DNA of 64,000 bases from Terana coerulea (GCA_024811115.1 JAKOGH010000763.1:124001-188000), one strand, 5' to 3'. Shown: positions 35,318 through 46,887, counted from the stretch's first letter. Notes: generated by a model from the sequence alone, not told the origin. Program-made: numbers and translations.

Positions 35318-36886
35318 CTGTAGGACGGATTAGATTCCGTTACTGTCGCGGAGGAAGACGAAGACCTACTGGTGCGTGCTTCTGTGCCTGTTCGTCTAGG
35401 GATGCAGCTGCTGACGACTGGGCTAAGTTTAGGGCCTTGACCTGGAGGCGGCCATTGGACTTTTATGTTGCACTGATTGCAGCGTAGAGCGACGCCTAGA
35501 CGCGCGGCTCGAAGCATACATGACGGGAGGTATTGTGGCATACGTTCAGCGAACCCTGGTGTTGCTCACGAGATGGGATCAAGCTTATGCAACGTGCATC
35601 GCGAGTTGAAGAACTTGGAGAACTCTGAAGTTTCCCCGGTCCTAGAACGCGGCGAAGAAGATCTATATATGTACCCGACATGTTGAGGTGAGCGTAAGCC
35701 AGTATATTATATTGTGCATAACGGCAACCTCTGTACCTTCGGGTGGAAGGAACAATCCCATAATTGCGCTAATCGGCATTTCTACCCAGTTACGGATACG
35801 AAAAGGAAGTGTGGCAGCCGCCGCGTCGAGGCATCCTCTGGTCTGTGAGAACACATATACCTTCTTCTGCACATACAAGGTCAAGTCCTCCCATAGCCTT
35901 TCAACTACCTCCGCGCTGACGCACCGCTTGCATCCCGACAGTCATCACAAAGCCAGCTACACGCTTGGCCCGCTGAGGGCCGCTCCTCTCCGCGGTTTCT
36001 CATGACGTGTGGCACAGACGATCCATCACAAACCGCATACACATTCATTATCATTCATTAACGGAGGAGCTAGAGCTTGCGCGCGCATGAGCTTGAGCTT
36101 GGGGCATGTGCATACGGAGTAATAAATGCCTTCCAGTGGTGGTATGTGGCCCCCTGTGGCATCCGCTCGCGGTCCGAGGAGACGGGCTCGGCGGGCTCGG
36201 CTGCCGCCGCCCTGGAACGCCTTCGCTGGCCCCCGCGCGGCACCAGAGATCAGAAAGCAGCATCCAGCTGCACGCTGTACCATACGAGAAGCGACGCGTC
36301 GCAGCGGGAGAACGCGTCGCCCCAGGCGGGCAGGCTAAGCATGTATGGCACGTCGACTCCCATGGCGACCATTCAACACTCGCATCCTCGGAGACCGTGC
36401 TCTTCGACGCCGCATGGCCATGGTGCGCAAACTTTCCTTATTCCCGACGTGTCGCTCGGTGCTGGCGCCGTCGCCCATCAACGCGCACGCGGGCCCGGCC
36501 AGCTATCCGGGGTTTAAGCTCATAAGCTCACTCCGTCGCCAAACACGATGATATTTCCGACCGCGGTCATGCCGTCAAGCCAGCCTTCCTCGCTCGCTTC
36601 CTTACCTAGGCCGCTCTGCCTGAGCTCTGCGGTGCGGGGCCGGGATCGCCGGGAGACGCACCTGCTGAATGCTGGTGTTTGTCAGGGCGGGGTGGGAGTC
36701 AATGGTGAGTCCAACTGCTTATGATCAGCGCGTGTTTAAGCTATGTGCTTAGTCTTCCGGTCAGTGATTAGTGCTGATTTGGATACCGATAAGTAGCGAC
36801 TCGGAGGAGCAAGAATGCAGGCGGTCGGCGGCGGAGACATGTAGCTTATACGAACGCCTCGTCCGATTCTGTCTGAGGGGCGTTCG
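35318..36886. other. Intergenic, no gene recognised
   Basis: 1.6 kb with short, unconserved frames on both strands. The right end contains an inverted repeat (CGAACGCCTC at 36851-36860 against GAGGGGCGTTCG at 36875-36886) directly before the TATA box of the next gene. Confidence 0.4.
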
Positions 36887-36894
36887 TATATAAC
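36887..36894 (+). promoter_or_regulatory. TATA box (TATATAAC)
   Basis: TATATAAC lies 106 bp upstream of the ATG at 36993 and immediately follows an inverted repeat that could be a regulator site. Confidence 0.6.
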
Positions 36895-36992
36895 GCCTTT
36901 GCGCACTGTCTCTTCTTTGGATGTATACCATCGACATCAAGGTATGCACAGTCCTTCTCCTGGTGTCGCAAATGTTTGATGTCTCGACAGCA

Positions 36993-37402
36993 ATGCATTT
37001 GACGCGCCTTATCCCTTGCTTCGTCTTTGTGCTACTGGTCTTTATCACAAGCCTGACATACGCGCAAGAACTCAAGCATCCGGCTGTCGGCCATATGCGC
37101 TCGAAATCGTCTCATACCTGCCGCGATAGCCATGCCTGTCCTGGGATAGGGCCCCAATCCGTATGTTGTGACTGTTGATTTCATGACATCCATGGTGAAC
37201 GCTCATGCCGTCGCTCGCTCAGGACGTATCAGACTCTGCTCAAACCACACAACCTGACGCGATGTCTCTCACCGGACTCGCAAACCTTCTATACGGGCCG
37301 CGCGGCGTCGGTGGCATACACAGTCTGGCTGTAGCATTTGTGTATCTGGCACGTCTTCGGAGACTCGCACGGCTAGAGTCTCCAAATATAGGGCTTTCCT
37401 GA
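36993..37402 (+). CDS. Small secreted Cys-containing protein
   Basis: Exon 1 begins with a signal peptide (IPCFVFVLLVFITSLTYAQ, cleavage likely after YAQ) followed by HTCRDSHACPG. Splicing at GTATGT (37161) to the acceptor ending 37222 joins exon 2 (37223-37402), in phase, to give 115 residues with no further Cys. If the intron is retained, translation stops at 37178 after VCCDC, giving a 61-residue protein with five Cys after the signal. Both readings are sound, so alternative splicing between a Cys-rich and a Cys-poor form is possible. The function is unknown. Confidence 0.6.
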
Positions 37403-38802
37403 ACGACCTGTAACGTGAGCGCTGTCAGACTGTTTTTGTTGGAATGAAAGATATGGAAAGTGGTTGGACGCCTTTTCTGTCTCTGCTGATCCATCCTTCA
37501 TGGCTTCGCTCTAGGTTGCCTGGAAAGGGTCCAGGTAAGTACGTTGGTTACGAGTATGCTACCGATGGAAGCTGATGACATTGCTCTAGGCTTCCTGGTA
37601 TTCATTCTCACGAGGAAAGTTGCATATCGACCTCTTGCCACTGCCACTCTTATCACTGTTCGGCACTACTTCCAATCTGAATGCAAAACATTGCGTCCGT
37701 GACACTGTCGACATGGCTCTTTACTGAGCTGTCCCCAGCACCACTGACAGGCATTCCAGACAGATGCCTCGGTTGATACACGGCCTTGAGATTCACTGCT
37801 CTTAAGCATCTTTGCACGAAGTGTGACTGTCATGGTACGGAAAGATAAGTGCGCCAGCAAACTTGATGGGGTGTATGGAAGCTGAAAGCTATGTCTAGAC
37901 TCAACCTCAGGCTGAAGCGGAGATGAGGACTGTGGGTGCATTATGTATGGCCCACAGCAGCTCGTTCTTCTCATTTGATTACGTGGAAAGGGTTTGGGTA
38001 TGTGTTTCTCATTTATCCTTGCGCATGGAAACAACTAAAGGCAGCGCCTAGACACCGACTACAACCTGCGACCTATTGGCATCCCAGCGTGAAACTCGGG
38101 TATATTTCCTATCCAACATACCTAGGCGGTATGGAGTATGTGTACCCTCTACGTGGCAATTCGACCGCAGGCGTAATGGGATGTCGCACTTCCGGATCCC
38201 GAGTCTCGGCACTCTGGTCCGTAGGGTTTCTTTGACTCCAGCATGACTGTGAGCCTGACGTTGCTCTCCAGCTCAAAGGCATGCCGGTGTCCTATCTGCA
38301 CCGGAATGGCGACGTGGGTACACGCTCCTCTGCTTGCGGTGCATGCGGACCGTCTCGCTGGTAACAGATCTTTTGAGTTCCCGTCCATGTAGACATCTGA
38401 CCATTGGGTACGGGGGGCAGAAAGCTGGCACGGTCTGGCAGTATTTATCCAGAAATTCAAGACCGGCTGCTTTCAACTAATACTGCCATATGTCCACGGC
38501 CGATGGCGTCTAGAGTTGAGGCACGCGCGCCGTTCAGCCCTCGGAGGGCGGGCGGCGCATCAAAACCAGGACTGAAGCGCCCAAAGCCGAGGTCCGGCCG
38601 GATAGGCAACACGCTCCATGCACGCGCCCTAGGGAATGACATCATCCCCGCTCAGCACAATGGAGAATCCGTCTGGACACGGCCGACTCCGGCAGGGAAG
38701 CGTGCAAGTGGCTCTCCGTCGGTGCCTGCGCACCAATCCCTCTGACATCACCTCCCACTTCTCCTCGCACGTAATTGAGAGTCTGGGCGGGCCGCCTCCT
38801 AT
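37403..38802. other. Intergenic, possible gene remnants
   Basis: No gene that I can support. Minus-strand frames around 37670-38030 and 38150-38470 contain protein-like stretches (VAIPVQIGHRHAFELESNV) but no coherent exon structure. They may be a decayed gene. Confidence 0.3.
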
Positions 38803-38809
38803 ATAACCA
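38803..38809 (+). promoter_or_regulatory. TATA box (TATATAA)
   Basis: TATATAA lies 112 bp upstream of the ATG at 38915. Confidence 0.6.
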
Positions 38810-38914
38810 GGCTCCTCGCCGCAGATTCTCCTCACAAGTTCACAGCCCTCTTACCCACCCCAACCACCCCACACCTTTTTACGAATCTTTTACGACTCCC
38901 AACAACCAATCACA

Positions 38915-39277
38915 ATGGTCAGTCTTTGTTCTGCACTTGTTTAGGGCGCCGACGCTGACTCGAGCTCTCGCTGTAGGGTGCCATCTTCTCTGCTATTGGC
39001 GGCGCCATCAACGCCATCATCTCTGCTATCGCCAGCGTGCTTATGATCATCGTCTCAACCATCGTGACGGTAAGCCTCACCTTCGCGCACGCACAAACAT
39101 TGGAACTAACATATCCCTCACTAGATCATCGTGACCATCTTCGACGTCATCTTCGACATCCTGTGCTGCAACTGCTTCGGCGGACGCACTCGTCGGACGG
39201 GAACGCACAGATACAACTTCGGGCGGCGAGGGAGGAGCAGCGACGTACTAAGGGTAGTCGCGCGTGCTAGGCTCTGA
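38915..39277 (+). CDS. Small membrane protein with ATG-only first exon
   Basis: About 82 residues. The first coding exon is just ATG (38915-38917); exon 2 is 38977-39069 and exon 3 is 39125-39277. The product is a continuous hydrophobic stretch, GAIFSAIGGAINAIISAIAS then VLMIIVSTIVT, a second segment IIVTIFDVIFDILCCNCFGG, and a basic Arg/Gly-rich tail. Small proteins with this Gly-Ala-Ile-Phe-Ser-Ala start and CCxCFGG palmitoylation-like motif recur in Agaricomycete genomes, to my knowledge without known function. The Cys cluster beside the membrane suggests lipid modification (inference). Confidence 0.75.
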
Positions 39278-40146
39278 TACACGAATCTCCATATACCCAT
39301 CGACGTTCGTCAACCCTTCGACATATCGTGTCAATATTATACCCCGCCTATAATTTCTTGATGTTGTAATACACGCACTGATTTCGTACCTTGCGAACTG
39401 GCACTCTGTGAGAGAAGTGAGAATTACCGGAAGCTTTGCCTTGGTTGTTGTGGCGGTCTCTGGGCGTCCCGCCCTCTCATTGTAAGCGCATCACGGAAAT
39501 TGCCGACACGTCATCTTAAAGCGGCAACGTTTTGCACCTTGTCTTCACTGATCAACCAAAACAACCTGGAAAAATCACCGTGAAATGCCTGAGATGCTTT
39601 GGTATACTTTTTTATTTAATTTTTATTTTTGCGACAGATGTGCGGTCGGGATCTTCAGAATAACGTCCTTCTGCCTGAACACGCAGTGACCACAAAACGG
39701 GAAGGACGCGGTCAGTAGCCCGAGGAACCTCTGACAAAATACCAAGTCCCCGCCTTGAAGCTTGCAGGAGTATCATTATATGCCAACATGGAAGCACTTT
39801 GCCAATCACTCGACCCACCGCTGGCTTTCAGGCTTTCTTTGGCCGAACATGGCTCGATTTGGAGTTGCAGCTACTTCTTTGTGTGTCTAGATCGAGATTT
39901 GGCCATGGCTCTTCGACCACCGCCCTACCGTTGGGCCTCCACCCCTTGTTAGGTGCGCTTCTTAGCCTTTTGTGGAATGATGCGTACATCTGCGCTTGGC
40001 CCCGAGCTGCCGCACTGTATCGCCGTCGGCGGCATAAATACCTGGCCGCTCGAGGTTGAACCAGCCTGAACGGCGTCGTCCCCTCTCATTGTCGCCCCCA
40101 TCCCTCCCCGTGTCACCGGCCACCCATCCTCCCCTCTCGAGCGACA
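39278..40146. other. Intergenic / kinase promoter
   Basis: No gene was recognised. A GC-rich 5' leader lies directly before the kinase start. CGGCATAAATACCTGG at about 40029 holds a TATA-like ATAAATA roughly 110 bp upstream of the ATG. Confidence 0.4.
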
Positions 40147-42290
40147 ATGCAGGGTGCGACCGTCCAGTCGCCTCCGTTCGGCTACCTTTCCCCGCCCATC
40201 GACGGCTGCGACGCCTGCTCGGAGGACGGCGACGCGCTCCAGACGCCTTTGACGGAGCACGACGCGCACGACCAGCCGTACGCCGTCTACCACCAGCATC
40301 AGCACAGCTTCTCGCACGACCTGTTGCTCACCTCGGAGCATGTGCCCCACCACGGCCCCGACGCGAAACCTGAAGCGGGCCACCGCCAGAGCCGCGACCC
40401 ATTCTCCGCTCTTTTGACCCCCTCCGCCTCCGAGAAGCTGCGTCTCGCGCGGCCCTCCGTCGGCGAGAACGACTCGTACTTCCCGTCCTTGGCCTTCTCG
40501 CCGCCGCACGTGCTCGACCTGGCGAACGCCTCGCTCGAGTTCGACCCGTTCGCGGCGTCGTTCGCTAGCTTCACCTCCGTCCGCAACCCCCGCTCCGACG
40601 AGGACGCCTACGCGCAGGACACGCAGGCCTACGATGCCTCGCCGGACACCTCCCTCGACTCTATCACGCCGCAGTACGCCGGCAGCGACTCGAACCCACC
40701 TGGTGACACCTCTGGAGACTCGCTCGATCTGCCCGCTCTGCCTTCGCTCTCTGTCTCTACTGATTCTCTGGGCGACTTCGACTTGGGCGGCCGACTCCTC
40801 CCCGTCTCTCCTTCTCTCGCCTGCCTCGTATCGTCCTGGTGTTCCCCACGCGCCTCTGTCCGAGAACATGCTACACCACAAAGGGAGGATGTACTCGCCT
40901 CGCTTCCCTGCGGATCATGTTCTCAACCCATACTTCGTTGAAAGTTATCAGCTCAGTGACGAGCTCGGCGCAGGAGGCTACGGATTTGTGATGACCGCTC
41001 GGCAGCGGTTCGAGGGCTACGAAGTCGCCGTGAAGTTTATTATCAAGGATAAGGTGCCTGACCATGCGTGGTGGGATGACGACATGCTCGGACGTGTACC
41101 GACGGAAGTCATGATCATGTCTTTGGTTGAACACGAGAACATCGTGAAGTGCTTAGACTTGTTTGAGGATAATCTGTACTTCTACTTGGTGCGTTGCTTT
41201 TTTGTGCGTGGTGATATTCCTACTCATTGTATGCTACAGGTTCAAGAGCTCCACGGCACGCCCTGGGTCTCCAGCAAGACAAGGAAGACGAAGCAGGTCA
41301 CTGCCCCTGGGAAACTAGTCGTCCCTTCACCGACTTTGTCCCCGCCTTCCCTGACGCCGTCTCCGTCGACGGACACCGATGCGTCCTTGCCGCCGACTCC
41401 GATTCATGTCTCCGTGATGCTTGCGAACAGCCCTACACCTGGGACCAGTAACAAGCTCGAGATGGATCTCGCGTCTTCCAGCTCGAACAGTGGGCTTCAA
41501 GTTCCGACGTATGGTCCGGAAGCTCTGAAGGACGTCGGCATTCAGCAGCAGTGTGGGCCTCAACAGGGATACCTCCAGCCTCCGGCTCCTCGTCCGAACT
41601 TCTCTCGGCGCGCGTCGTACGATTTGTTCGAGTGCATCGAGCAGAGCAAACACAAGCGCCTGTCGGAGAATAATGCACGATACATCTTCGCGCAGGTCGT
41701 CGAGGCAGTTCACTACCTCAGTAGCCAGGGCATCACCCACTGCGACATCAAGGACGAGAACCTGGTTATCGACAACGAGTACAAGGTACGCCTTCTCATT
41801 ATATACGATGATTTCCCTTTGCTCACTTCGACTTTCTCGGGATAGGTCAAACTCATCGACTTTGGCAGCGCCGTCGTCGCCGACCCATGCGTCCCCGCGC
41901 CGTACTACACGCTCTTCTTCGGCACGACCGCCTACGCATCCTCCGAGATCCTCCTCAGGCAGCCCTACCAGGCCGCGCCCGCGGAGATCTGGACGCTCGG
42001 CGTGCTGCTCTCGTACCTCCTCACCGGGCACTCGCCGTTCCCGACGGAGCAGGACGCCGTCGACGGCCGCATCGTCGTGCGCGAGCGCGGCAACTCGGCG
42101 AAGCTGAGCCGCGCGGCGCTCAATCTGATGGCGCGCTGCCTCAGAGCGCGACCCTGCGCGGCGGGCGGACATCCGCGAGGTGCGCGGGCACCGGTGGTTG
42201 CTCGGTGCGCTGGAGCGCGAGGGCCGGGACGCCGAGGGGCGCGAGGTGAGGATGCGGAAGTTATTTTATTCTATCATACGTGCGGTATAA
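40147..42290 (+). CDS. Ser/Thr protein kinase with HCD in place of HRD
   Basis: About 676 residues. A long Ser/Asp-rich N-terminal region precedes the kinase domain: YQLSDELGAGGYGFVMTARQ (Gly loop), EVAVKFI (VAIK Lys), PTEVMIMSLVEHENIV (alpha-C Glu), then an insert of about 130 residues rich in Pro/Ser after VQELHGTPW. The catalytic loop reads GITHCDIKDENL, with Cys replacing the usual Arg; KLIDFGSAV is the DFG motif; FFGTTAYASSEIL replaces a standard APE; and GHRWLL closes the domain. The domain order and KDEN resemble PAS-kinase/CAMK-like enzymes, but no PAS domain is visible. Exons: 40147-41188, 41240-41785, 41846-42290. Extra bases at GG 40789-40790 and CC 42139-42140 break the frame. Confidence 0.9.
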
Positions 42291-42447
42291 TTTCTGGCGG
42301 TGTGCGCCGCATCGTTTCGTGTCTTTTGTTCTGTGCGTTTCACGGCTGTGGAGACGCATTTCAGAGTTGTCGGCATTGGATCGCAAGCAGTACTAGTACT
42401 AGTGTAGTTTTCTCGAGGTTTTTCGAGCATGTAATGTTCCGTCACCG

Positions 42448-42765
42448 GACTAGTTAGTGTTATAGTGTACTTAGTTCTTAGTGTAATGTAGTTCTACAAC
42501 GTGTTGTTTACTCGGGCGAGACTCCTTGGTGACGTCGGGCGCTTTTGTTTCTTCTTGGCACGACCTACCTCCTCCTCACGACCCATACCAGGCAATTCGG
42601 GCGACGTGTTGTTGCAGACGCATTGATGGGCGTTCGCGCTGTTTGATGGCGAGCACCTTCCGCGATTTTTTGTGGAAGTTATCGTTAACTTTGCTTGCTG
42701 GGGTCGGCAACGATGTCAAGACTAGTTAGTGTTATAGTGTACTTAGTTCTTAGTGTAATGTAGTT
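42448..42765. repeat. Exact 46-bp direct repeat downstream of the kinase
   Basis: 42448-42493 and 42720-42765 are identical over 46 bp (beginning GACTAGTTAGTGTTATAGTG). Each is followed by CTTGGTGACRTCGGGCGCTT, 31 bp nearer in the second copy. Full identity in non-coding DNA indicates a recent duplication. Confidence 0.85.
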
Positions 42766-43803
42766 TCCTTGGTGACATCGGGCGCTTGGATTGACTTTGT
42801 GGCGTTCGGCAGTTTGCGAGCTCTCTTTTCGGGCGGCTGTTCATCGTCGCTTGCTTGCTCTTGGCAACGATGTCACCTCTACTACTTGAAGTTTGCCCCA
42901 CCACACCACTAATAGCAACCCCGTCATGAAATATCACGACCCATCGCACCAGCTCAATTCTTACTTTGAGCCTTGAGACCTCGTCGTGATGGTGTTCGCC
43001 ACTACGTGCTGACGTGTCCGAATGATATTCTGCGAGAGCGCATGTGTATATGCCTGGATCACAGCATGTGCAGTGAGTGGTATGTCAAGGACCAAGGCAT
43101 TAGCAGACTTGTTTGGCTGACCTTTAATCCAGTTGCAAACCTTCTAATGGACGTCTTTGCCATTTTCAGGGTGGAGAACAGACTTACGAAGGGGATGCTT
43201 CACGCATAACATACGCGCTATATCTATTCGACGACGGACCGCGCTTCTGCTGTCATCTCACTGCATTTATGCTAAATGCTTTTTGGCAGCCAGTATGTCC
43301 ATCGTCGCGGCCATGTCGGACAGAGCAGCCAGATGTATGCTACTCCCTTCTCTTACATGCACTCAGATACTCACTCGATGTAGAGTTGGTGAAGTGCGGC
43401 CTTGCCAGGTGCTCATTTCAACACTGGACAGGATTTATCGCCTATCTCGCAGCCTCGGTAGCATGCTACAGCGCCTTCAGTGTCAGTCCAGCATTCACGG
43501 CATCCGCCCTCATGATCACGCGCAGCACCTATCATCACTCCAGTAGCGCACAAGATATGAAGGGACTGCAGCAATCCAAGCTATACTTAGATAATCGGAG
43601 GTGAATTGGGGCCACGAAAAGGGAGAAAGAATTTCCGAAGAGTACGTCCGCATGATGGTTCACATGAGCTTGAGAAAGTGGTTAATTCTTGCTTTATTCC
43701 TAGAGACTTAAAACGCGTCGAGGCGATTGCCATCTCATCCTCAGTGCATCCTGCGCCTCATCCTCGAAGTCTATATTGCAGGCCCACCCCAACCGTCCTC
43801 ACT
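42766..43803. other. Intergenic, upstream of the peptide cluster
   Basis: No gene was recognised. It contains one copy (42796-42818) of the dispersed motif TTTGTGGCGYTCGGCAG that recurs in and around the peptide cluster. Confidence 0.4.
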
Positions 43804-44087
43804 ATGGCTCCCATCCTTCAAGTCATGTCTGCTACGCTCGCGGTTGCGCTTGCCGTTATGAGCGTTAGCGCTGCGCCCACACCCGCCGCGGTTTCGAAGC
43901 GCAGTAAGGCACTCCCGTTACGTCAAAAGCATCGTCTTGTCGTTAATCCCGCTCGAATGTAGACCCTGTGGCCGAACTTAAGCAACGGGACACCGACGTT
44001 TGCATCCCTCAGTCCGGCTTATGGTACGTTTTGGATGTTTCACTACTTCTCGGACCGTTCAACTTACAGCCATGTTTTAGCTCTTAG
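43804..44087 (+). CDS. Secreted peptide precursor, copy 1 (55 aa)
   Basis: Three exons: 43804-43903, 43963-44023, 44081-44087. Exon 1 encodes a signal peptide (SATLAVALAVMSVSAAP) and ends in SKR, a Kex2-type site. Exon 2 carries a second basic site (KQR) and then DTDVCIPQSGL. The last Cys codon is split TG|C by the second intron, and exon 3 adds only Ser and stop, giving the end CIPQSGLCS. Cleavage at both basic sites would release a short peptide with two Cys, probably forming one disulfide. All these genes share the phase: the first intron follows codon position 1 and the second follows TG. The function is unknown. Confidence 0.6.
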
Positions 44088-44908
44088 ATGTGCTCATCTC
44101 TGCGTTGCAAGTGCCCGCTTGCAGGTCACGGGAGTCACAGTAGAACACATAACAAGCAGACGCCTGTTGTCTCAGCGGATAGCCCTTGTTATCTACCGCC
44201 TAACCCGACTGCCCGTAGAGTTCGATGTTGCAATGCGAGATTGGTCCATCACTCCACTTGTCCTCTGGGCACCTCTCACAAGCCGTGCGTGCCGTGCACG
44301 GGATGGCAGGTTGTCTACTCCCTGTGCCGGTTTCGCATGAAATTTGGGCAGTGAAACGGCTAAGAGGAGGCGATTTCAAACTGTGAGTGTCATCAAGATG
44401 CGACAAAGCGACAGCTCTCGGAAACGAGATGCTGCGCTGCCTTGCAAGGTTTAATTCACGCTGGACGACCGGAATGACCATCACGGGTGAGCGGACCCTC
44501 CCATCATCGTAATTCATGTGTTTCTGATAGATTTCGTAGGGACCGTGTGGTGCTGTCCGGTAAACGTACGGTTTTAGACACCCCCAGTACGTACCACTGG
44601 GGCAACCGCATCACAAGCTGGTATACCACAGAGCCCCACGCTCACAAGCGAGCGCAGTGTATCGCACGGACAGGTGATATTTTACTCCGTTATCAATTGT
44701 TATCGCAAGCCGACGGGCAGAAAGCGGCTGTCAGACCTCGACAGCCATTCGTGGTCTGGTGGGATGCTTCCACCGGGCATTGCTCACTGTGTAGAAAGTG
44801 AGCATCAAGAATCAGTTAAAGTGGTAAGATAAGACGAACACACCTCCACGAGCGAATCACCCTTAGTCTCGCACCCAACCCCTTGCACAAGCTTTGTCTT
44901 TGCCCAGA
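44088..44908. other. Peptide-cluster spacer
   Basis: No gene was recognised. If exon 2 of copy 1 were joined to 44071 instead of 44081, a longer open frame would run to about 44340, but it shows no similarity to the other copies. Confidence 0.35.
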
Positions 44909-45124
44909 ATGCTCGCGATCTCGAACCTTGCCAAAGCTGCCATCGTTCTTGCCCTGTCGACCATAGTCCTAGCAGGCCCGGCTCCCAACTGCCTGAGAGG
45001 TACGCGCATCGGTACTTAGATTACGGGGTTAGCTCACCTATCGCACTCGTACGGCAGAGTTCCCTGACGGCGTCGTCAAGAGAGTGCCATGCACTTGCAT
45101 CACTGAAGATGGTGTTACAATCTG
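44909..45124 (+). CDS. Secreted peptide precursor, copy 2
   Basis: Exon 1 (44909-44999) is a signal peptide (KAAIVLALSTIVLAGPAP); exon 2 (45058-45124) reads EFPDGVVKR then VPCTCITEDGVTI and ends in the split TG. The third exon is uncertain. The acceptor ending at 45163 gives Cys-Ser as in copies 1 and 6, but the next codon is AAC instead of a stop, so the frame runs on for about 50 residues. Either the stop was lost or another acceptor is used. The C-x-C plus terminal Cys arrangement matches copies 3 and 6. Confidence 0.5.
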
Positions 45125-46031
45125 GTGAGCAAGCCAATGTATTGAATCCGAAGCGAATCGCAGTTCTAACAGACTTAAAGTTAGCAGACACGGTCCTACT
45201 TGGCTTCGAGCATGGTTCGTGGAGGGAAGAGGTCGAGTTCGTATTTGCGCCGTTGCGGAGATGTTTGCTTGGCTTTGTGGCGCTCGGCAGCTTGCGGTTA
45301 CTGTTAGCGCCGTACTGTGACTTCCTCCTTTACCACGACAACCACCACACCTCATACATCTCCGTTCGCCGAGGAACGCTATGCATTTACTCCCATCATC
45401 GTATCATCGCATTCAGGCCGATATGGACTCTGGTTTATGAGGGTCTGCTCAACATATCTTCGTCGGTCGCTGCGAGCAGTTGTGACGTGGCAAGTACTAT
45501 GTGGTTCGACTGCTCGAGCCGACGCCAAACTGCTCAAGAAGGCAACGCCGCCTTCAACAGAAGAACGAACATCAGACGAATCTCCGTTTATTGGCTTTTC
45601 TATGAGAGAAATGTGAGGCCTCGAACACTATTCAAGCTGTCAGGGAGGTACTGATAATGAAGCCTTACCGCTCTCAGGTGCAGCACGACCGTGCGACGCC
45701 TGTAGCGCACTGATCCTTGGGGGCCATTTCTTGATATCAAGGCTGTTTAGAGTTTGCGGTTCTCAGCAGATGTTGCTCTGCAGAGCACTGGTGACAACGC
45801 AGCTCCGGCCGCGTGCGTTTGCACGCGGTCGTCCAGAGCCTAATGCACCCCTGAAAACACGGTACATTCTCTTATCTCATGATAACGACCCACCAATGCT
45901 CAGTTAGCAGAATTAAATGCCGTAATCTCACTGCGGTAAGGCACACCAGGATGAGATTCACGGCCTGTCTCATTCCCCGTCGATGCCTGGCTGAGCATCA
46001 CCGCAGTGAGTACATGTCGACAGGAACTGGA
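45125..46031. other. Peptide-cluster spacer
   Basis: No intact gene was recognised. It contains another copy of the dispersed TTTGTGGCGCTCGGCAG motif at 45274-45296. Confidence 0.35.
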
Positions 46032-46038
46032 TATAAAG
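46032..46038 (+). promoter_or_regulatory. TATA box (TATAAAG)
   Basis: TATAAAG, 88 bp upstream of the copy 3 start. Confidence 0.6.
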
Positions 46039-46119
46039 CCACGCTAACAATTTGCAGGTACCCTAAAATTCCAAAGACTTTCGTCTGATACACCGCTACG
46101 CTCCTCGCACATAATCAGC

Positions 46120-46380
46120 ATGGTCGCTCCTCGACACCTCATAATCGCTGCTCTCACCATCATGCTTGAGGCCGTAGCTGTCACAGCTGCACCCACCCCA
46201 TGTCCTGTGGGTACGTGTCATGGCTATCCGAGTGTTTTGGGTGGAGTTGATCATAGTACTCTTTACTATAGATTTCGTGAGTGGCGGCGAGAAGCGACAG
46301 CTACTCGTCTGCCCGTGCCTCCATGATGGCGGCTGGTGAGTGTGGTCTGCTTCCTGAATTCAGGTATCCCTTATAGCTAA
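46120..46380 (+). CDS. Secreted peptide precursor, copy 3
   Basis: Exon 1 (46120-46210) encodes a signal peptide (LIIAALTIMLEAVAVTAAP) and CPV. Exon 2 (46272-46335) reads DFVSGGEKR, then QLLVCPCLHDGG, and ends in the split TG. The acceptor at 46376 completes Cys and stop (TG|C TAA), giving the tail CPCLHDGGC after the Lys-Arg site. That intron is only 41 nt; other acceptors would give Trp and a few extra residues. The family pattern favours Cys. The predicted mature peptide is about 13 residues with three Cys. The function is unknown. Confidence 0.6.
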
Positions 46381-46887
46381 CAGATAACGCCAGCCCATCG
46401 TGATAGCAGGTCAATATTGCTCCTATGCGCCCATTTCGTTTAATCGGACAAGTCAGAGAAGCCGTGAAGCGGGATGATTTTAAGTTCAAGCCTGATCAGT
46501 CCGAAACTTGTGCTTGCATAGAGATGTAGAATATAGTGTAGTGCGTCGTGAAATGCACATACTAGGGGATACCACTCACTCCTTAGTGTTGTCGGCAGTC
46601 ATCCGAGGATAGTGCGTCAATACTAGTACGCGGCGCCAGTGTCAATGAGGCTTGCGCGCGCACTCTACGACCACTTCCGAGTCGACTCGGAGTTAGTTGA
46701 GGCTGCTTCTAGGAATTTGCATGATGGCTCACACGGTGATAGTGCCTGGTATGAAGCCGCAGTCAACTTCGCACGATCACACATTGTTGTAAGTAATCAC
46801 TCTGCCGGCCTTTCCAACAAGTGCACAGAGACGCCTGATCTTATACGTGATCTCAGCTAGAGGACATATTGTCGTTAGGCGAACGCC
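46381..46887. other. Peptide-cluster spacer
   Basis: No gene was recognised. An open frame at about 46645-46860 has no signal peptide or family motif. Confidence 0.35.
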
